Positions 43,495-52,893 of a stretch of 64,000 bases of DNA are shown here, piece by piece. The DNA comes from RYN-230 sp963837515 (lineage in GTDB: Bacteria > Actinomycetota > Actinomycetes > Streptosporangiales > Streptosporangiaceae): contig CAWINT010000002.1 of the NCBI GenBank assembly GCA_963837515.1, positions 1,240,001 through 1,304,000 of the forward strand, read 5' to 3'. Below the pieces are notes generated by a model. The model was not told the DNA's origin. It saw nothing but the letters and a program-made list of their open reading frames with translations, and ran no database searches. The translations under genes and the position numbers were made by a program. Numbering within the stretch: the stretch's first letter is position 1; every line of letters begins with the position of its first letter.

Positions 43495-44433
43495 TCACGC
43501 GAAGATCACGCCCTTGACGTCGCTGCTGATCCGGGTGCCGGCCGCGCCGGCCAGCATCGCGTCGATGTCGCACAGCGCGCCGATCATGGCGGGCTTCCCC
43601 GTGCTGCTGGTGAAGTCGCACGCCGCGATCACCTTCGGGAGCATCGATCCCGCGGCGAAATCGGCCCGGTACTCGCCGAGCAGGGCGACGGGCGGAGCCG
43701 CGGCGATGGCCCGCTGCCGTGGGGTGCCGAAGCCTGCGAAGACGGCGGGCGCGTCGGTGGCCATGATGAGCATGTCCGCCCCGACGTCGCGGGCGAGCAG
43801 GGCGCTGGCCCGGTCCTTGTCGATGACCGCCTGGGTGCCGGCCAGCTGCCGGCCCGCGCGATAGGCGGTGGGGATACCGCCACCGCCTGCGCAGATCACC
43901 ACGCAGCCCCGCTCCAGCAGCCACCTGATGGGCCGTTCCTCGAAGATCCGCAATGGCGCCGGTGACGGCACCACCCGGCGCAGCTTGCCCCCGTCGGGCT
44001 TGAAGGCCCAGCCGCGATCCGCGGCCAGCTTGTCCGCTTCCGCCTGCTCGTAGAGCGGGCCGATGGGCTTGCTCGGGTTGCCGAAGGCCGGATCGGCCGG
44101 GTCAACCTCGATCATGGTCAGCAGCGAGGCAAGCGGCCGCTCGGCCGGCAGGCGGTTGCCCAGTTCCTGCTCGACGAGGTACCCGATCATCCCCTGGGTC
44201 TCCGCCCCCAGCACGTCGAGCGGGGACTCTGGCACGTTCTCGTACGCCGCTTCCTCGATGGCCAGCAGCCCGATCTGGGGCCCGTTCCCGTGCGAGATGA
44301 TCAATTCGTGCCGCAGCGCCACTGGCGCCAGGTGATCACACGCCACCCGGACGTTGGCCCGCTGGTTCGCCGCGGTCATCGGCTGCCCGCGGCGCAGCAG
44401 CGCGTTGCCCCCCAGCGCCACCACGACCCTCAT
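43495..44433 (-). CDS. arcC: Carbamate kinase
   Basis: The 312-residue enzyme starts MRVVVALGGNALLRRGQPMT and contains HELIISHGNGPQIGLLAIEE, LGAETQGMIGYLVEQELGN and VVICAGGGGIPTAYRAGR, all amino-acid-kinase motifs specific to carbamate kinase. It makes ATP from carbamoyl phosphate. ATG 44433 is chosen because GGAG lies seven bases upstream. No arginine deiminase or ornithine carbamoyltransferase is nearby, so the carbamoyl phosphate may come from another ring or ureido compound. Confidence 0.9.
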   Translation of the reverse strand: MRVVVALGGNALLRRGQPMTAANQRANVRVACDHLAPVALRHELIISHGNGPQIGLLAIEEAAYENVPESPLDVLGAETQGMIGYLVEQELGNRLPAERPLASLLTMIEVDPADPAFGNPSKPIGPLYEQAEADKLAADRGWAFKPDGGKLRRVVPSPAPLRIFEERPIRWLLERGCVVICAGGGGIPTAYRAGRQLAGTQAVIDKDRASALLARDVGADMLIMATDAPAVFAGFGTPRQRAIAAAPPVALLGEYRADFAAGSMLPKVIAACDFTSSTGKPAMIGALCDIDAMLAGAAGTRISSDVKGVIFA

Positions 44434-44887
44434 CGTGAGCTCCATCCGGCGCACGTGTGAACTCCACCCCGGGGAGCACCGGCGCGCTCATATTTTACAT
44501 TGCGAGCATAAGCAGGCATGTCGCCGCACCCGGCGGGGACCAAAGTCCCTGATCCGGCACCAGAAGCCTCCCCGGTTTCCCGCCGTGCGCGGCGGCCTGA
44601 CTCGGATTCAACTCCTATTCAAAAGGGCTCTACCCCCACGAAACCGCAGGTTAGGCGGCTGTCGTCACCTGCTTTCCCGGTGCGTGCTACCGCGTGAATT
44701 CCCGGGCCGGTTACCGCGGTTGTGGGCCGTCACGGCCCGGGCTAACGGCCCTGGTGTGCCGGAAAGTTCCCGGCGCGAAATTCAGGGTGGTGCGTTCTTG
44801 GCGGCGGCATACCGGACAGCGCGAGGTGAACTGCCCAGGTGGCGGCACGCCGGGGCGGTCACCGTGCTCGTGCGGAAGCCCTGAGCG
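44434..44887. other. Intergenic stretch upstream of carbamate kinase
   Basis: No convincing gene is present. An A+T-rich patch at 44488-44512 (on the minus strand aatgtaaaatatgag) is a possible promoter for the carbamate kinase gene. Confidence 0.35.
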
Positions 44888-45760
44888 TCATAGGTCCCGG
44901 ACGGCCGGGATGACCTCGCTGCCGATGACCTCCAGCGGGGTCACGTCCCATACGTTGGTCACCCCGCCGATCGCGGCCTGGAAACCCAGCCCGGCCAGGC
45001 CGCCCAGCTGGTCCACGACCTCCTGGGCCTTTTCGCCGTTGCGGCCGACGTCGTACAGGAAGTAGCAGGTCTTCTCGATCTCGTCGTAGTCGCGGCCCTC
45101 CGCCTCGCAGTGCCCGCGCAGCACGTCCAGCTTGCGGGCCAGGTCCGGTCCGGGAAACAGGTTGCACGCCTGCGCGTACCGGGCCACCAGGCGGAGCGTC
45201 TTCCGCTCCCCGCCGCCGCCGATGAGGATCGGCGGGTGTGGCTGGGACAGCGGTCGCGGCGAGTTGAGCGGGCGCTCCAGCTGGTAGTGCCGCCCCTGGT
45301 ACGGGGTCTCGTCACCGCGGAACATCTGCAGGCAGATCTGCAGCGTCTCCTCCAGCCGCTCGAACCGCTCGGCGACCGGCGGGAACGGGATGCCGAGGCC
45401 ACGGGATTCCTCGTCGTTCCAGGCCGCGCCGATGCCGAGCATGCCCCGGCCGCCGGACAGCACGTCCAGGGTCGTGATGATCTTGGCGAGGATACCGGGG
45501 TGCCGGTAGGTGACCCCGGTGACCAGGGTCAGCAGCCGGGCGCGGGAGGTGTGGCCGGCCAGGTAACCGAGCGTCGTGTAGGCCTCCAGCATCTCCTGCT
45601 CCGCCGCCCCGATGGCGCCGATCTGGAAGAAGTGATCCATCACCGCCAGGTAGGAGAAGCCGGCGTCGTCCGCGACGGCGGCCACCGTCGCCAGGTCCGC
45701 GCCGAGACGGGCGGGGCCGCCCGGCGTGGTGAAGTCAGGGATCTGCAGTCCGATCTTCAC
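44888..45760 (-). CDS. LLM-class (F420-dependent type) oxidoreductase
   Basis: The 290-residue TIM-barrel protein starts KIGLQIPDFTTPGGPARLGA and has YLAVMDHFFQIG, LLTLVTGVTYRHPGILAKII and GRGMLGIGAAWNDEESRGLG, the motif set of actinobacterial F420-dependent LLM enzymes. It reduces or oxidises an unknown substrate with F420 or flavin. GTG 45760 has a ggaggt site. It is divergent from the alpha/beta hydrolase with 74 bases between. Confidence 0.87.
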   Translation of the reverse strand: MKIGLQIPDFTTPGGPARLGADLATVAAVADDAGFSYLAVMDHFFQIGAIGAAEQEMLEAYTTLGYLAGHTSRARLLTLVTGVTYRHPGILAKIITTLDVLSGGRGMLGIGAAWNDEESRGLGIPFPPVAERFERLEETLQICLQMFRGDETPYQGRHYQLERPLNSPRPLSQPHPPILIGGGGERKTLRLVARYAQACNLFPGPDLARKLDVLRGHCEAEGRDYDEIEKTCYFLYDVGRNGEKAQEVVDQLGGLAGLGFQAAIGGVTNVWDVTPLEVIGSEVIPAVRDL

Positions 45761-45834
45761 AAGTCCACCTCCGGTGATGAGGCTCTCACACACGGGCCGC
45801 TGGGAGCGGGCCGGCCGTCGCGCAGAATGGGGGC

Positions 45835-46623
45835 ATGAGCGTGGTAAGAGCACAGACCCTGGTGACCGAGGATGGAGTCGCGATCGACACCGTGCACCTG
45901 CCGGGGGAGCACGACTTGGCTATCGTTCTGGCCCATGGTTTTACGCTGTCCTGGCAGCATGGCGCGGTCTGGAAGGTGGCCAGCAAGCTGCGCCAGGCCG
46001 GCGGGGTGATCAGTTTCGACTTCCGCGGGCACGGGCGGTCCGGGGGCCTGTCCACGCTTGGCGACCGGGAGATCAAGGACCTGGACGTCGCGGTGCGCTT
46101 CGCCCGGGAACTCGGCTACCAGCGGATCGCCGCGATCGGCTTCTCCATGGGCGCGTCGGTGGTGCTGCGCTACGCCGGGCTGGTCGGCGGCCTGGACGCC
46201 GCCGTGTCGGTGAGCGGGCCGGGCCACTGGTACTACCGCGGCACGCTGCCGATGCGCCGGGTGCACTGGGCCGTGGAGCGCCGCCTGGGCCGGGCCATCA
46301 CCCGGGCCTGGCTCAACACCCGGATCAGCCCGGCCGGGTGGAACCCGGTGCCGATGCCCCCGGACGAGGCGGCCGCGCTCGTCGCGCCGACCCCGCTGCT
46401 GATCGTGCACGGCGATCAGGACCCCTACTTCCCGGTCGAGCACGCGCAGCGGCTGTACGACGCGGCCGCCGAGCCCAGGGAGCTGTGGATCGTACCCGGG
46501 TTCGGGCACGCGGAGTCGGCCGCCGACGGGCCGCTGCTGGACCGGATCGCCCGCTGGGCCCGCGAGCAGGCGCAGCTGACCCCGCAGGCGACCCCGGGGC
46601 CCGGGGTGGGAGAAATGCGCTGA
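45835..46623 (+). CDS. Alpha/beta hydrolase
   Basis: The 262-residue protein has oxyanion-hole HG in VLAHGFTLSWQHGAVW, nucleophile elbow GFSMGAS, acidic residue in LLIVHGDQDPYFPVEHAQRL and the catalytic His in VPGFGHAESAADG. This is a complete Ser-Asp-His set. No lid domain identifies the substrate. No signal peptide is seen. Confidence 0.85.
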   Translation: MSVVRAQTLVTEDGVAIDTVHLPGEHDLAIVLAHGFTLSWQHGAVWKVASKLRQAGGVISFDFRGHGRSGGLSTLGDREIKDLDVAVRFARELGYQRIAAIGFSMGASVVLRYAGLVGGLDAAVSVSGPGHWYYRGTLPMRRVHWAVERRLGRAITRAWLNTRISPAGWNPVPMPPDEAAALVAPTPLLIVHGDQDPYFPVEHAQRLYDAAAEPRELWIVPGFGHAESAADGPLLDRIARWAREQAQLTPQATPGPGVGEMR

Positions 46624-46850
46624 CGCTGGCCGGCGCTCCGGACGTTGCGCCGCGGCCCGGGCCCGGAGGTCCCCGGGGCCAGGTCCTGCTGATCCGGGAT
46701 GGCTGACCGGGGCCGCGCGAGCAGCGCGGCCACGATGAAGGCGGCCAGCGCGGCGGCAGGCCGGCCGGTCCCGTGGACCATCAAAGCCTCCTTCGACCGG
46801 CCCGGCCATGCCTGGTGGCCGGTCAGGCGGGCCAGTTCCGCGCACCCCGG

Positions 46851-48287
46851 TTACCAGCTGGTGGGCAGCGGCATACCCTCGCTGTACCCGGCGGCGCTCT
46901 GCACGCCCGCCACCGCCCGCTCATGCAGTTCATCCAGGTCAGCCGCGCCCGCATAGGTGCAGGCGCTGCGCAGCCCGGCGGTGATCGCATCGATGAGGTC
47001 CTCGACGCCGGGCCGCTGCGGGTCCAGGTACATCCGCGCGGTGGATATGCCTTCCTCGAACAGCTCCTTGCGGGCCCGCTCGAACGCCGAGTCGGCGGCA
47101 CTGCGCAGCCGCACCGCCCGGGCCGAGGCCATCCCGAAGCTCTCCTTGTAGAGCCGGCCGTCGGCGTCGCGGAAGGTGTCCCCGGGGGACTCGTAGGTGC
47201 CGGCGAACCACGACCCGATCATCACGTTCGACGCCCCGGCCGCCAGGGCCAGCGCCACGTCCCGCGGGTGCCGTACCCCGCCGTCGGCCCACACCCGGGC
47301 GCCCAGCCGCCGGGCCTCGGCCGCGCACTCCAGCACCGCGCTGAACTGCGGACGGCCGACCCCGGTCATCATCCGGGTGGTGCACATCGCGCCCGGGCCG
47401 ACGCCCACCTTGACGACGTCCGCGCCCGCCGCGACCAGGTCGGCCACACCCGCCGCGGTGACCACGTTCCCCGCCACCAGCGGCACCTGCGGGCCGGCCG
47501 CGCGGACCGCCTGCAGGGCGCTGATCATCTTCTCCTGGTGGCCGTGCGCGGTGTCCACCACCAGCAGGTCCACCCCCGCGTGCAGCAGCAGCTTGGCCCT
47601 GGCCGCCACGTCGCCGTTGATCCCGATCGCGGCGCCGACCCGGAGCCGGCCGGCCGCGTCCGTGGCCGGCCGGTACAAGGTCGCGCGCAGCGCGCCGGTC
47701 CGCGTCAGGATGCCCACACAGCGGCCGCTGGCGTCCACCACCGGTGCCAGCCGGTGCCGGCCGTCGTGCAGCAGGGTGAAGGCCCGCTGCGGGTCGGTGC
47801 CGGCCGGCAGGGTGAGCGGCTCCGCCGACATCACCTGGCGGAGCTGGGTGAAGCGGTCCACCCCGGTGCAGTCGGATTCGGTCACCACGCCGACCGGGCG
47901 GCCGTTCTCGACCACGATGACAGCCCCGTGCGCCCGCTTGGGCAGCAGGCTGAGCGCCTGGCCGGTGGTGTCGGCCGGGGTCAGCGTGATCGGGGTGTCG
48001 TGCACCAGGTCGCGGTCCTTCACCCAGGCGACCACCTCGCCGACCACCTCGGCCGGGATGTCCTGCGGCAGGATGGCGAGGCCGCCGCGCCGGGCCACGG
48101 TCTCCGCCATCCGCCGCCCGGACACCGCGGTCATGTTGGACACCACGAGCGGGATGGTGGTGCCGCTGCCGTCCCGGGTGTCCAGGCTGACGTCCAGCCG
48201 GGACTCCACCGCCGAGCGGCTCGGCACGAGGAAGACGTCGCTGTAGGTCAGGTCATGAGCGGGCGGCTGCCCGGTGATGAATCGCAC
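46851..48287 (-). CDS. guaB1: GuaB1-family IMPDH-related enzyme (probable GMP reductase with CBS domains)
   Basis: The 478-residue protein has an IMP dehydrogenase/GMP reductase barrel (TYSDVFLVPSRSAVESRLDV; catalytic Cys in VKVGVGPGAMCTTRMMTGVG). A CBS-domain pair is inserted at about residues 90-210 (GAVIVVENGRPVGVVTESDC, LAPVVDASGRCVGILTRTGA). It ends differently from true IMPDH. Mycobacterial GuaB1 proteins have been shown to be GMP reductases, and the same role in purine salvage is inferred here. It lies 31 bases after the TetR gene on the same strand. Confidence 0.85.
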   Translation of the reverse strand: MRFITGQPPAHDLTYSDVFLVPSRSAVESRLDVSLDTRDGSGTTIPLVVSNMTAVSGRRMAETVARRGGLAILPQDIPAEVVGEVVAWVKDRDLVHDTPITLTPADTTGQALSLLPKRAHGAVIVVENGRPVGVVTESDCTGVDRFTQLRQVMSAEPLTLPAGTDPQRAFTLLHDGRHRLAPVVDASGRCVGILTRTGALRATLYRPATDAAGRLRVGAAIGINGDVAARAKLLLHAGVDLLVVDTAHGHQEKMISALQAVRAAGPQVPLVAGNVVTAAGVADLVAAGADVVKVGVGPGAMCTTRMMTGVGRPQFSAVLECAAEARRLGARVWADGGVRHPRDVALALAAGASNVMIGSWFAGTYESPGDTFRDADGRLYKESFGMASARAVRLRSAADSAFERARKELFEEGISTARMYLDPQRPGVEDLIDAITAGLRSACTYAGAADLDELHERAVAGVQSAAGYSEGMPLPTSW

Positions 48288-48318
48288 GCTGCCGATTGTG
48301 CCCGCGCCGGGCCAGTGC

Positions 48319-49032
48319 TCACGACGAGTGGAAGGCGGCGAAGATGATCGCGGTGAGCCGGTCGATCATCTCGTCGCGGGGCAGCCGCACCTCGACCGTC
48401 AGCAGGTAGTTGATCCGCTCCAGCATCATGAGCAGCGCGAGGGCGGTGAGCTCGGCGTGGCCCGGGGGGGTCTCCCGGCCGACGGTCCCCGCGGCGGTGG
48501 TCATCCCCCCGGCGATCGCCTCGGACAGCCGGAACATGAGCTGCAGGCCGTCTCCCCACACTTCCTCACCGACGATCTCGGCCTGGCTGAGGATCCGGAT
48601 GACCGAGGCGTGCGCGGCGTAGGTGCCGCAGAACGAGCTGACCCAGCTGCGCAGCGCCTGCTGGCCGGCCTCGTCCCGGGTCACCACCGGGAACGAGTCG
48701 GTGAGCGCGCCGATGTCGATCAGGGCGTCCGAGAGCAGCGCCTTGAACAGGTCATCCTTGTTGGAGAAGTACAGGTAGAAGGTGCCGTGCGAGGTCTTGG
48801 CCCGGCGTACCACGTCATCGACCCGGACCGCCTGGAAGCCGCGCTCGTCGAACTCGGCCAGCCCGGCTTCGAGCAGCTTTTGCACGGTTTGCCGGCCCTG
48901 GGCTCGCAGTTCCCGGTCCTGCGCCGGCGTGCCGCCGCCCAGCGACGGGCGCCCGGCGGGCACGCCCGCGGGCCGCTGCCGCGGCTCGGTGTGGCGGGTG
49001 GTCGGTGGCTTGCCGGCGTTACGGTCTGGCAC
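48319..49032 (-). CDS. TetR-family transcriptional regulator
   Basis: The 237-residue protein has an N-terminal Pro/Arg-rich lead, then the TetR helix-turn-helix: TVQKLLEAGLAEFDERGFQA, VDDVVRRAKTSHGTFYLYFS and NKDDLFKALLSD. A C-terminal ligand domain ends LPRDEMIDRLTAIIFAAFHS. GTG 49032 has an aagggg site. It may be cotranscribed with guaB1 and sense a lipid or CoA compound, as TetR proteins of this type often do; the ligand is not known. Confidence 0.85.
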   Translation of the reverse strand: MPDRNAGKPPTTRHTEPRQRPAGVPAGRPSLGGGTPAQDRELRAQGRQTVQKLLEAGLAEFDERGFQAVRVDDVVRRAKTSHGTFYLYFSNKDDLFKALLSDALIDIGALTDSFPVVTRDEAGQQALRSWVSSFCGTYAAHASVIRILSQAEIVGEEVWGDGLQLMFRLSEAIAGGMTTAAGTVGRETPPGHAELTALALLMMLERINYLLTVEVRLPRDEMIDRLTAIIFAAFHSS

Positions 49033-49171
49033 GGGTCCCCTTGGCGAGGTGCCGGGGCAGGCATCCCCGGTCATGTTCGGAGAGTAACCTGCCGTATTAT
49101 TCCCGCCGGAGCCGCCCCAGGGCTGGCGGGGCGGGCGGAGCCCTGCCCGTCGCGGCGGGTGCCGTGACGGC

Positions 49172-50479
49172 TCAGGATCCCAGGACCTGCTCCAGGTAGC
49201 GGTTGCTGAACCGGCGGGCCGGATCGATTCCGTCCCGGAGCGCGACGAAATCGCGGAACCTAGGGTACACACCGGCCAGGTAGCCCGCCTCCCGGGTGTG
49301 CAGTTTGCCCCAGTGCGGCCGCCCACCGAGCGCGGTCAGCACCGATTCCACCGCCCCGAAGTAGTCCTCGTGGCGGGCGGTGTGGAACACGTGGATGGCG
49401 ATGTACCCGGTCGCGCGGCCGTACGCGGTGGACAGCCAGATGTCGTCCCCGGGCGTCACCCGGACCTCGATCGGGAAGCTGACCCGCCAGTCACGGCGGG
49501 CGAACAGGCGGCGGATCTCGCCCAGCGCGGCCGCCAGGTGCTCCCGCGGGATCGCGTACTCCTGCTCCTTGAACCGGACCCGGCGCGGGCTGGTGAAGAC
49601 GCGGTAGGAGGCGTCCACGTACCGGCGCGCGCCGAGGGCCCGAGCGGCGACCCGGTTGACGGCCGGGATCGCCCCCGGGTAGCGCTGCCCCAGGCGGCAG
49701 GCCGCACCGAACACCGAGTTGGACAGGAATTCGTCGTCCAGCTGGTAACGCCACCGGGGCAGCGGCTGCGCCGGGCCCGGGTGCCGGTTGTTCCGCTTGG
49801 TCAGGCAGCCGTCGGTGTGCGGGAACCAGTAGAACTCGAAGTGCTCGTTCTGGCTGGTCAGCTCGTCGAGCCGGGCCAGTACCGCGGCCCAGCGCATGGG
49901 TTCCTCCTCGGCCTGCAGCCAGAAGGCCGGGACCATCCGCAAGGTCACCGCGGTGAGTACGCCCAAGGCGCCCAGCCCCACCCGGGCGGCCTGGAAGAGC
50001 GCGGGCGCCTCGCTGGCCGAGCAGGTCATGATGGCGCCGTCGGCCCCTACCAGCTCCAGCGCGGTCACCTGCGCGGCGATGCCGCCCAGGTCCCGGCCGG
50101 TGCCGTGGGTACCGGTCGAGATCGCGCCGGCCACCGTCTGCTGGGCGATGTCGCCCATGTTGGCCAGGGCCAGCCCGCGGTCGTGCAGGTAGTCGTTGAG
50201 CGCCCAGAGTGGGCAGCCCGCCTCGACGGTCACCTCGCCCGCGGCCTCGTCCACCGACCGGATCGCCCGCAGCCCCCCGGGCTGCAGCAGCACCCCGCTG
50301 GTCGCCGCGGCCGGGGTGAACGAGTGGCCGGAGCCCGCCATCCGCACCGGAAGGCCGTCCAGCGCCGCCAGGGCCACCGCCTCGGCCACCTCGTCCACCG
50401 ACCGCGGGGTGATCACCCGGCGCGGCTCGGCGGACTGGTTACCCGCCCAGTTCTGCCAGCGGAAGCCGGTACCGACCAT
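49172..50479 (-). CDS. FAD-linked oxidase, D-arabinono-1,4-lactone oxidase-like
   Basis: The 435-residue flavoprotein has the PP-loop RMAGSGHSFTPAAATSGVLL, GDIAQQTVAGAISTGTHGTG and the ALO domain with HTDGCLTKRNNRHPGPAQPL and GKLHTREAGYLAGVYPRFRD. Members oxidise aldono-lactones or alditols at carbon 1. No signal peptide is visible. The gene stands alone on the minus strand. Confidence 0.87.
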   Translation of the reverse strand: MVGTGFRWQNWAGNQSAEPRRVITPRSVDEVAEAVALAALDGLPVRMAGSGHSFTPAAATSGVLLQPGGLRAIRSVDEAAGEVTVEAGCPLWALNDYLHDRGLALANMGDIAQQTVAGAISTGTHGTGRDLGGIAAQVTALELVGADGAIMTCSASEAPALFQAARVGLGALGVLTAVTLRMVPAFWLQAEEEPMRWAAVLARLDELTSQNEHFEFYWFPHTDGCLTKRNNRHPGPAQPLPRWRYQLDDEFLSNSVFGAACRLGQRYPGAIPAVNRVAARALGARRYVDASYRVFTSPRRVRFKEQEYAIPREHLAAALGEIRRLFARRDWRVSFPIEVRVTPGDDIWLSTAYGRATGYIAIHVFHTARHEDYFGAVESVLTALGGRPHWGKLHTREAGYLAGVYPRFRDFVALRDGIDPARRFSNRYLEQVLGS

Positions 50480-50641
50480 GCCCGGACCCTACCTGGGCCG
50501 GGACAGGCCGGCGGCCGCGGCTGCGGATCAGCCGCCTCATAAGGCAGCTATTACCGCAAAGCTGCAAACAAGTGGCGTTTCCGGCGGCCGGGACGGTCGG
50601 CCCTTCTGCCGCCCGGAGCCGCCTTGTAGGGTTGGTCCGCG

Positions 50642-51771
50642 ATGAGACGCCTGATACGGCGGGGAGCGCCGGCCACTCCGACAGGGCACTCCGCGCCGCG
50701 TGCCCTGGCCGCCGCCGGGGCCGCCGTCGTCCTGGCCGCCGCGACCACGGCCATGCGGCCCGCGCCCTACGGCGACGTACGCGCCAGGCCGGCGCCTGGG
50801 GGCGCGCCGGCCGTCACCGCGGCCGCTTTCGGCCACCTCATCAGCCCCGACCTGCTGGTGATCATGCCGTCCGGGCTGACCGCGGCGCAGCGGGCCCGGC
50901 TGGCCCGGCTGCCCGGCGTCCGTGGCCTGGTGACCGCGGACGGCGCGTCGATCCGGCTGGGCGCCGGGCGGGTGAACGCGCTCGGCGTGGATCCGCGGCA
51001 GTTCCGCTCCTGGACCCCGCTGGCCGCCGCGTCGGACCAGAGGCTGTGGACCGCCCTGCAGCAGGGCCGGTTCGTGGCGTCCACCGCGCTGGCCGGGCGG
51101 CTGCGGCTGGCCCCCGCCCGGCGCTACCAGCTCGGCGGCTCCGCCCGTCAGCAGCTGGCCTACGGCGGGAGCGCATCGCTGGGCATCTCCGGCATCGACC
51201 TGCTGGTCAGCAAGGCCGCCTCGGCCGGGCTGGGCCTCATCCCCGGCGTGCTCGCCATGATCAGTGCGCCGTCCGCCAGCATCGGCGCACTCACCACCGC
51301 GGTGCGCCGGGTCACCGGGAAGGCCAGCACCGTCATCAGCCTGCGGCCACAGCAGCAGCAGCTGCCGGTGGACCACGCCGCCGCGGCCGGCCCGCCAACT
51401 ACCTGCAGCTGTTCCAAGCCTCCACCGCGCGGTACTGCCCCGGCCTGTCCTGGACCGTGCTGGCCGCGATCGGGCAGATCGAGAGCGGCGACGGCGCCAA
51501 CATGGGCCCGTCCAGCGCCGGTGCGCTGGGGCCGATGCAGTTCCTGCCGTCCACCTGGGCCACCTGGGGGATCACCGCGTTCGGTGAGACCGGGCCGCCG
51601 AACATCATGGACCCCTACGACGCCGTGCCGGCCGCCGCCCGGCTGCTGTGCGCCGACGGGGCCGGCTCGCCCGGCGGCGTGCGCGGCGCCATCTTCGCCT
51701 ACAACCACGCCACCTGGTACGTCAACGAGGTACTGGCGCTGGCCCAGCAGTACGCGCGGGACTACGGCTGA
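50642..51771 (+). pseudogene. Lytic transglycosylase-like secreted protein, one frameshift
   Basis: From ATG 50642 the protein has an Arg-rich, Ala-rich N-terminal signal or anchor (GHSAPRALAAAGAAVVLAAA) and a ~200-residue unassigned extracellular domain. Near 51383-51395 the frame must change by -1 to continue as RPANYLQLFQASTARYCPGL. The SLT-type catalytic domain follows (TVLAAIGQIESGDGANMGPS with the catalytic Glu, GALGPMQFLPSTWATWGI, AIFAYNHATWYVNEVLALAQ), ending at 51771. Cell-wall lytic transglycosylases of this kind trim peptidoglycan glycans. The unshifted frame runs to 52009 as nonsense. A one-base sequence error is a realistic alternative. Confidence 0.78.
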
Positions 51772-51822
51772 CCGGCCGCCGGCCCGTGCCCGCCGCGGCC
51801 GGCCGCCTGGTTGGATGGTGGC

Positions 51823-52893
51823 ATGCCGGATTACGACGCGTTCCTGCTGGTGTCTTTCGGCGGCCCGGAGGGCCCGGCCGACGTCATGCCGTTCCTGCGT
51901 AACGTCACCCGGGGCCGGGGCATCCCCGACGAGCGGCTGGCCGAGGTGGCCGAGCACTATTACGCGGTCGGCGGGATCAGCCCGATCAACCGGCAGTGCC
52001 GTGACCTGATCGCCGCGATCGGCAAGGACTTCGCGGGGGCCGGCCTCGACCTGCCGGTCTACTGGGGCAACCGGAACTGGCAGCCCTACCTGGGCGACAC
52101 GGTGGCCGACATGGCAGCCGCCGGGATCCGCCGTGCGCTCGCCTTCGTGACCTCGGCCTACGGGTCCTACTCCGGCTGCCGCCAGTACCGGGACGACATC
52201 GAGCGGGCCCGGGCGCAGGCCGGCCCGGGGGCCCCGGAGATCGAGAAACTCCGGCACTTCTACGACCATCCGGGGTTCATCGAGCCGTTCGCCGAGGCCA
52301 CCACCGCGGCGCTGCGGTCGCTGCCGCCCGGGGCGGCCGCGCACGCCCCGCTGGTGTTCACCGCGCACAGCATCCCGGAGGCGATGGCCGTGGCCAGCGG
52401 GCCGCCGCCCGGTGGCCGGTACCCGGCGCAACTGGCCGAGGCGGCCCGGCTGGTCGCGGAGCGGGTCAGCGCCGCCGCGGGGCCGCGCCCCTGGCGGCTC
52501 GTCTACCAGAGCCGCAGCGGGCCGCCGTCACAGCCCTGGCTCGGGCCCGATATCGGCGACCACCTGGCGGACCTGGCCGCCGCCGGGGCCCCGGGCGCCG
52601 TGATCATCCCGGTCGGTTTCATCTCCGACCACATGGAGGTCATCCACGATCTCGACGTCGAGGCGGCCGCGACGGCGCGGCGGCTCGGCCTGCCGCTGGC
52701 CCGGGCGGCCACCCCCGCGGCCGACCCGCGCTTCGTCTCGATGGTGACGGCGCTGGTCACCGAGCGCCTCGACGGGTCGGTGCCCCCGGCGGCCCTGGGT
52801 TCCCTCGGCCTGTCCGGCCTTAGCTGCCCCAACGATTGCTGCCGCCTGGCTGCCCCCGCCCACGGCCCCGGCCGCCGGGGCGGTCATGACTGA
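51823..52893 (+). CDS. hemH: Ferrochelatase (heme synthesis)
   Basis: The 356-residue enzyme starts YDAFLLVSFGGPEGPADVMP. It has YYAVGGISPINRQCRDLIAA, WGNRNWQPYLGDTVADMAAA, the catalytic-His motif LVFTAHSIPEAM and VIIPVGFISDHMEVIHDLDV. In actinobacteria this enzyme inserts iron into coproporphyrin III in the coproporphyrin-dependent route. The C-terminal SCPNDCC and Cys in YSGCRQY could hold a [2Fe-2S] cluster as in mycobacterial ferrochelatase, although the spacing differs. It overlaps the next gene by eight bases. Confidence 0.92.
   Translation: MPDYDAFLLVSFGGPEGPADVMPFLRNVTRGRGIPDERLAEVAEHYYAVGGISPINRQCRDLIAAIGKDFAGAGLDLPVYWGNRNWQPYLGDTVADMAAAGIRRALAFVTSAYGSYSGCRQYRDDIERARAQAGPGAPEIEKLRHFYDHPGFIEPFAEATTAALRSLPPGAAAHAPLVFTAHSIPEAMAVASGPPPGGRYPAQLAEAARLVAERVSAAAGPRPWRLVYQSRSGPPSQPWLGPDIGDHLADLAAAGAPGAVIIPVGFISDHMEVIHDLDVEAAATARRLGLPLARAATPAADPRFVSMVTALVTERLDGSVPPAALGSLGLSGLSCPNDCCRLAAPAHGPGRRGGHD

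Noticed and set aside
44354..44884. 176-codon frame upstream of the LLM gene.
   Set aside because: Starts antisense inside carbamate kinase, Arg/Cys-rich, no domain and no ribosome-binding site.
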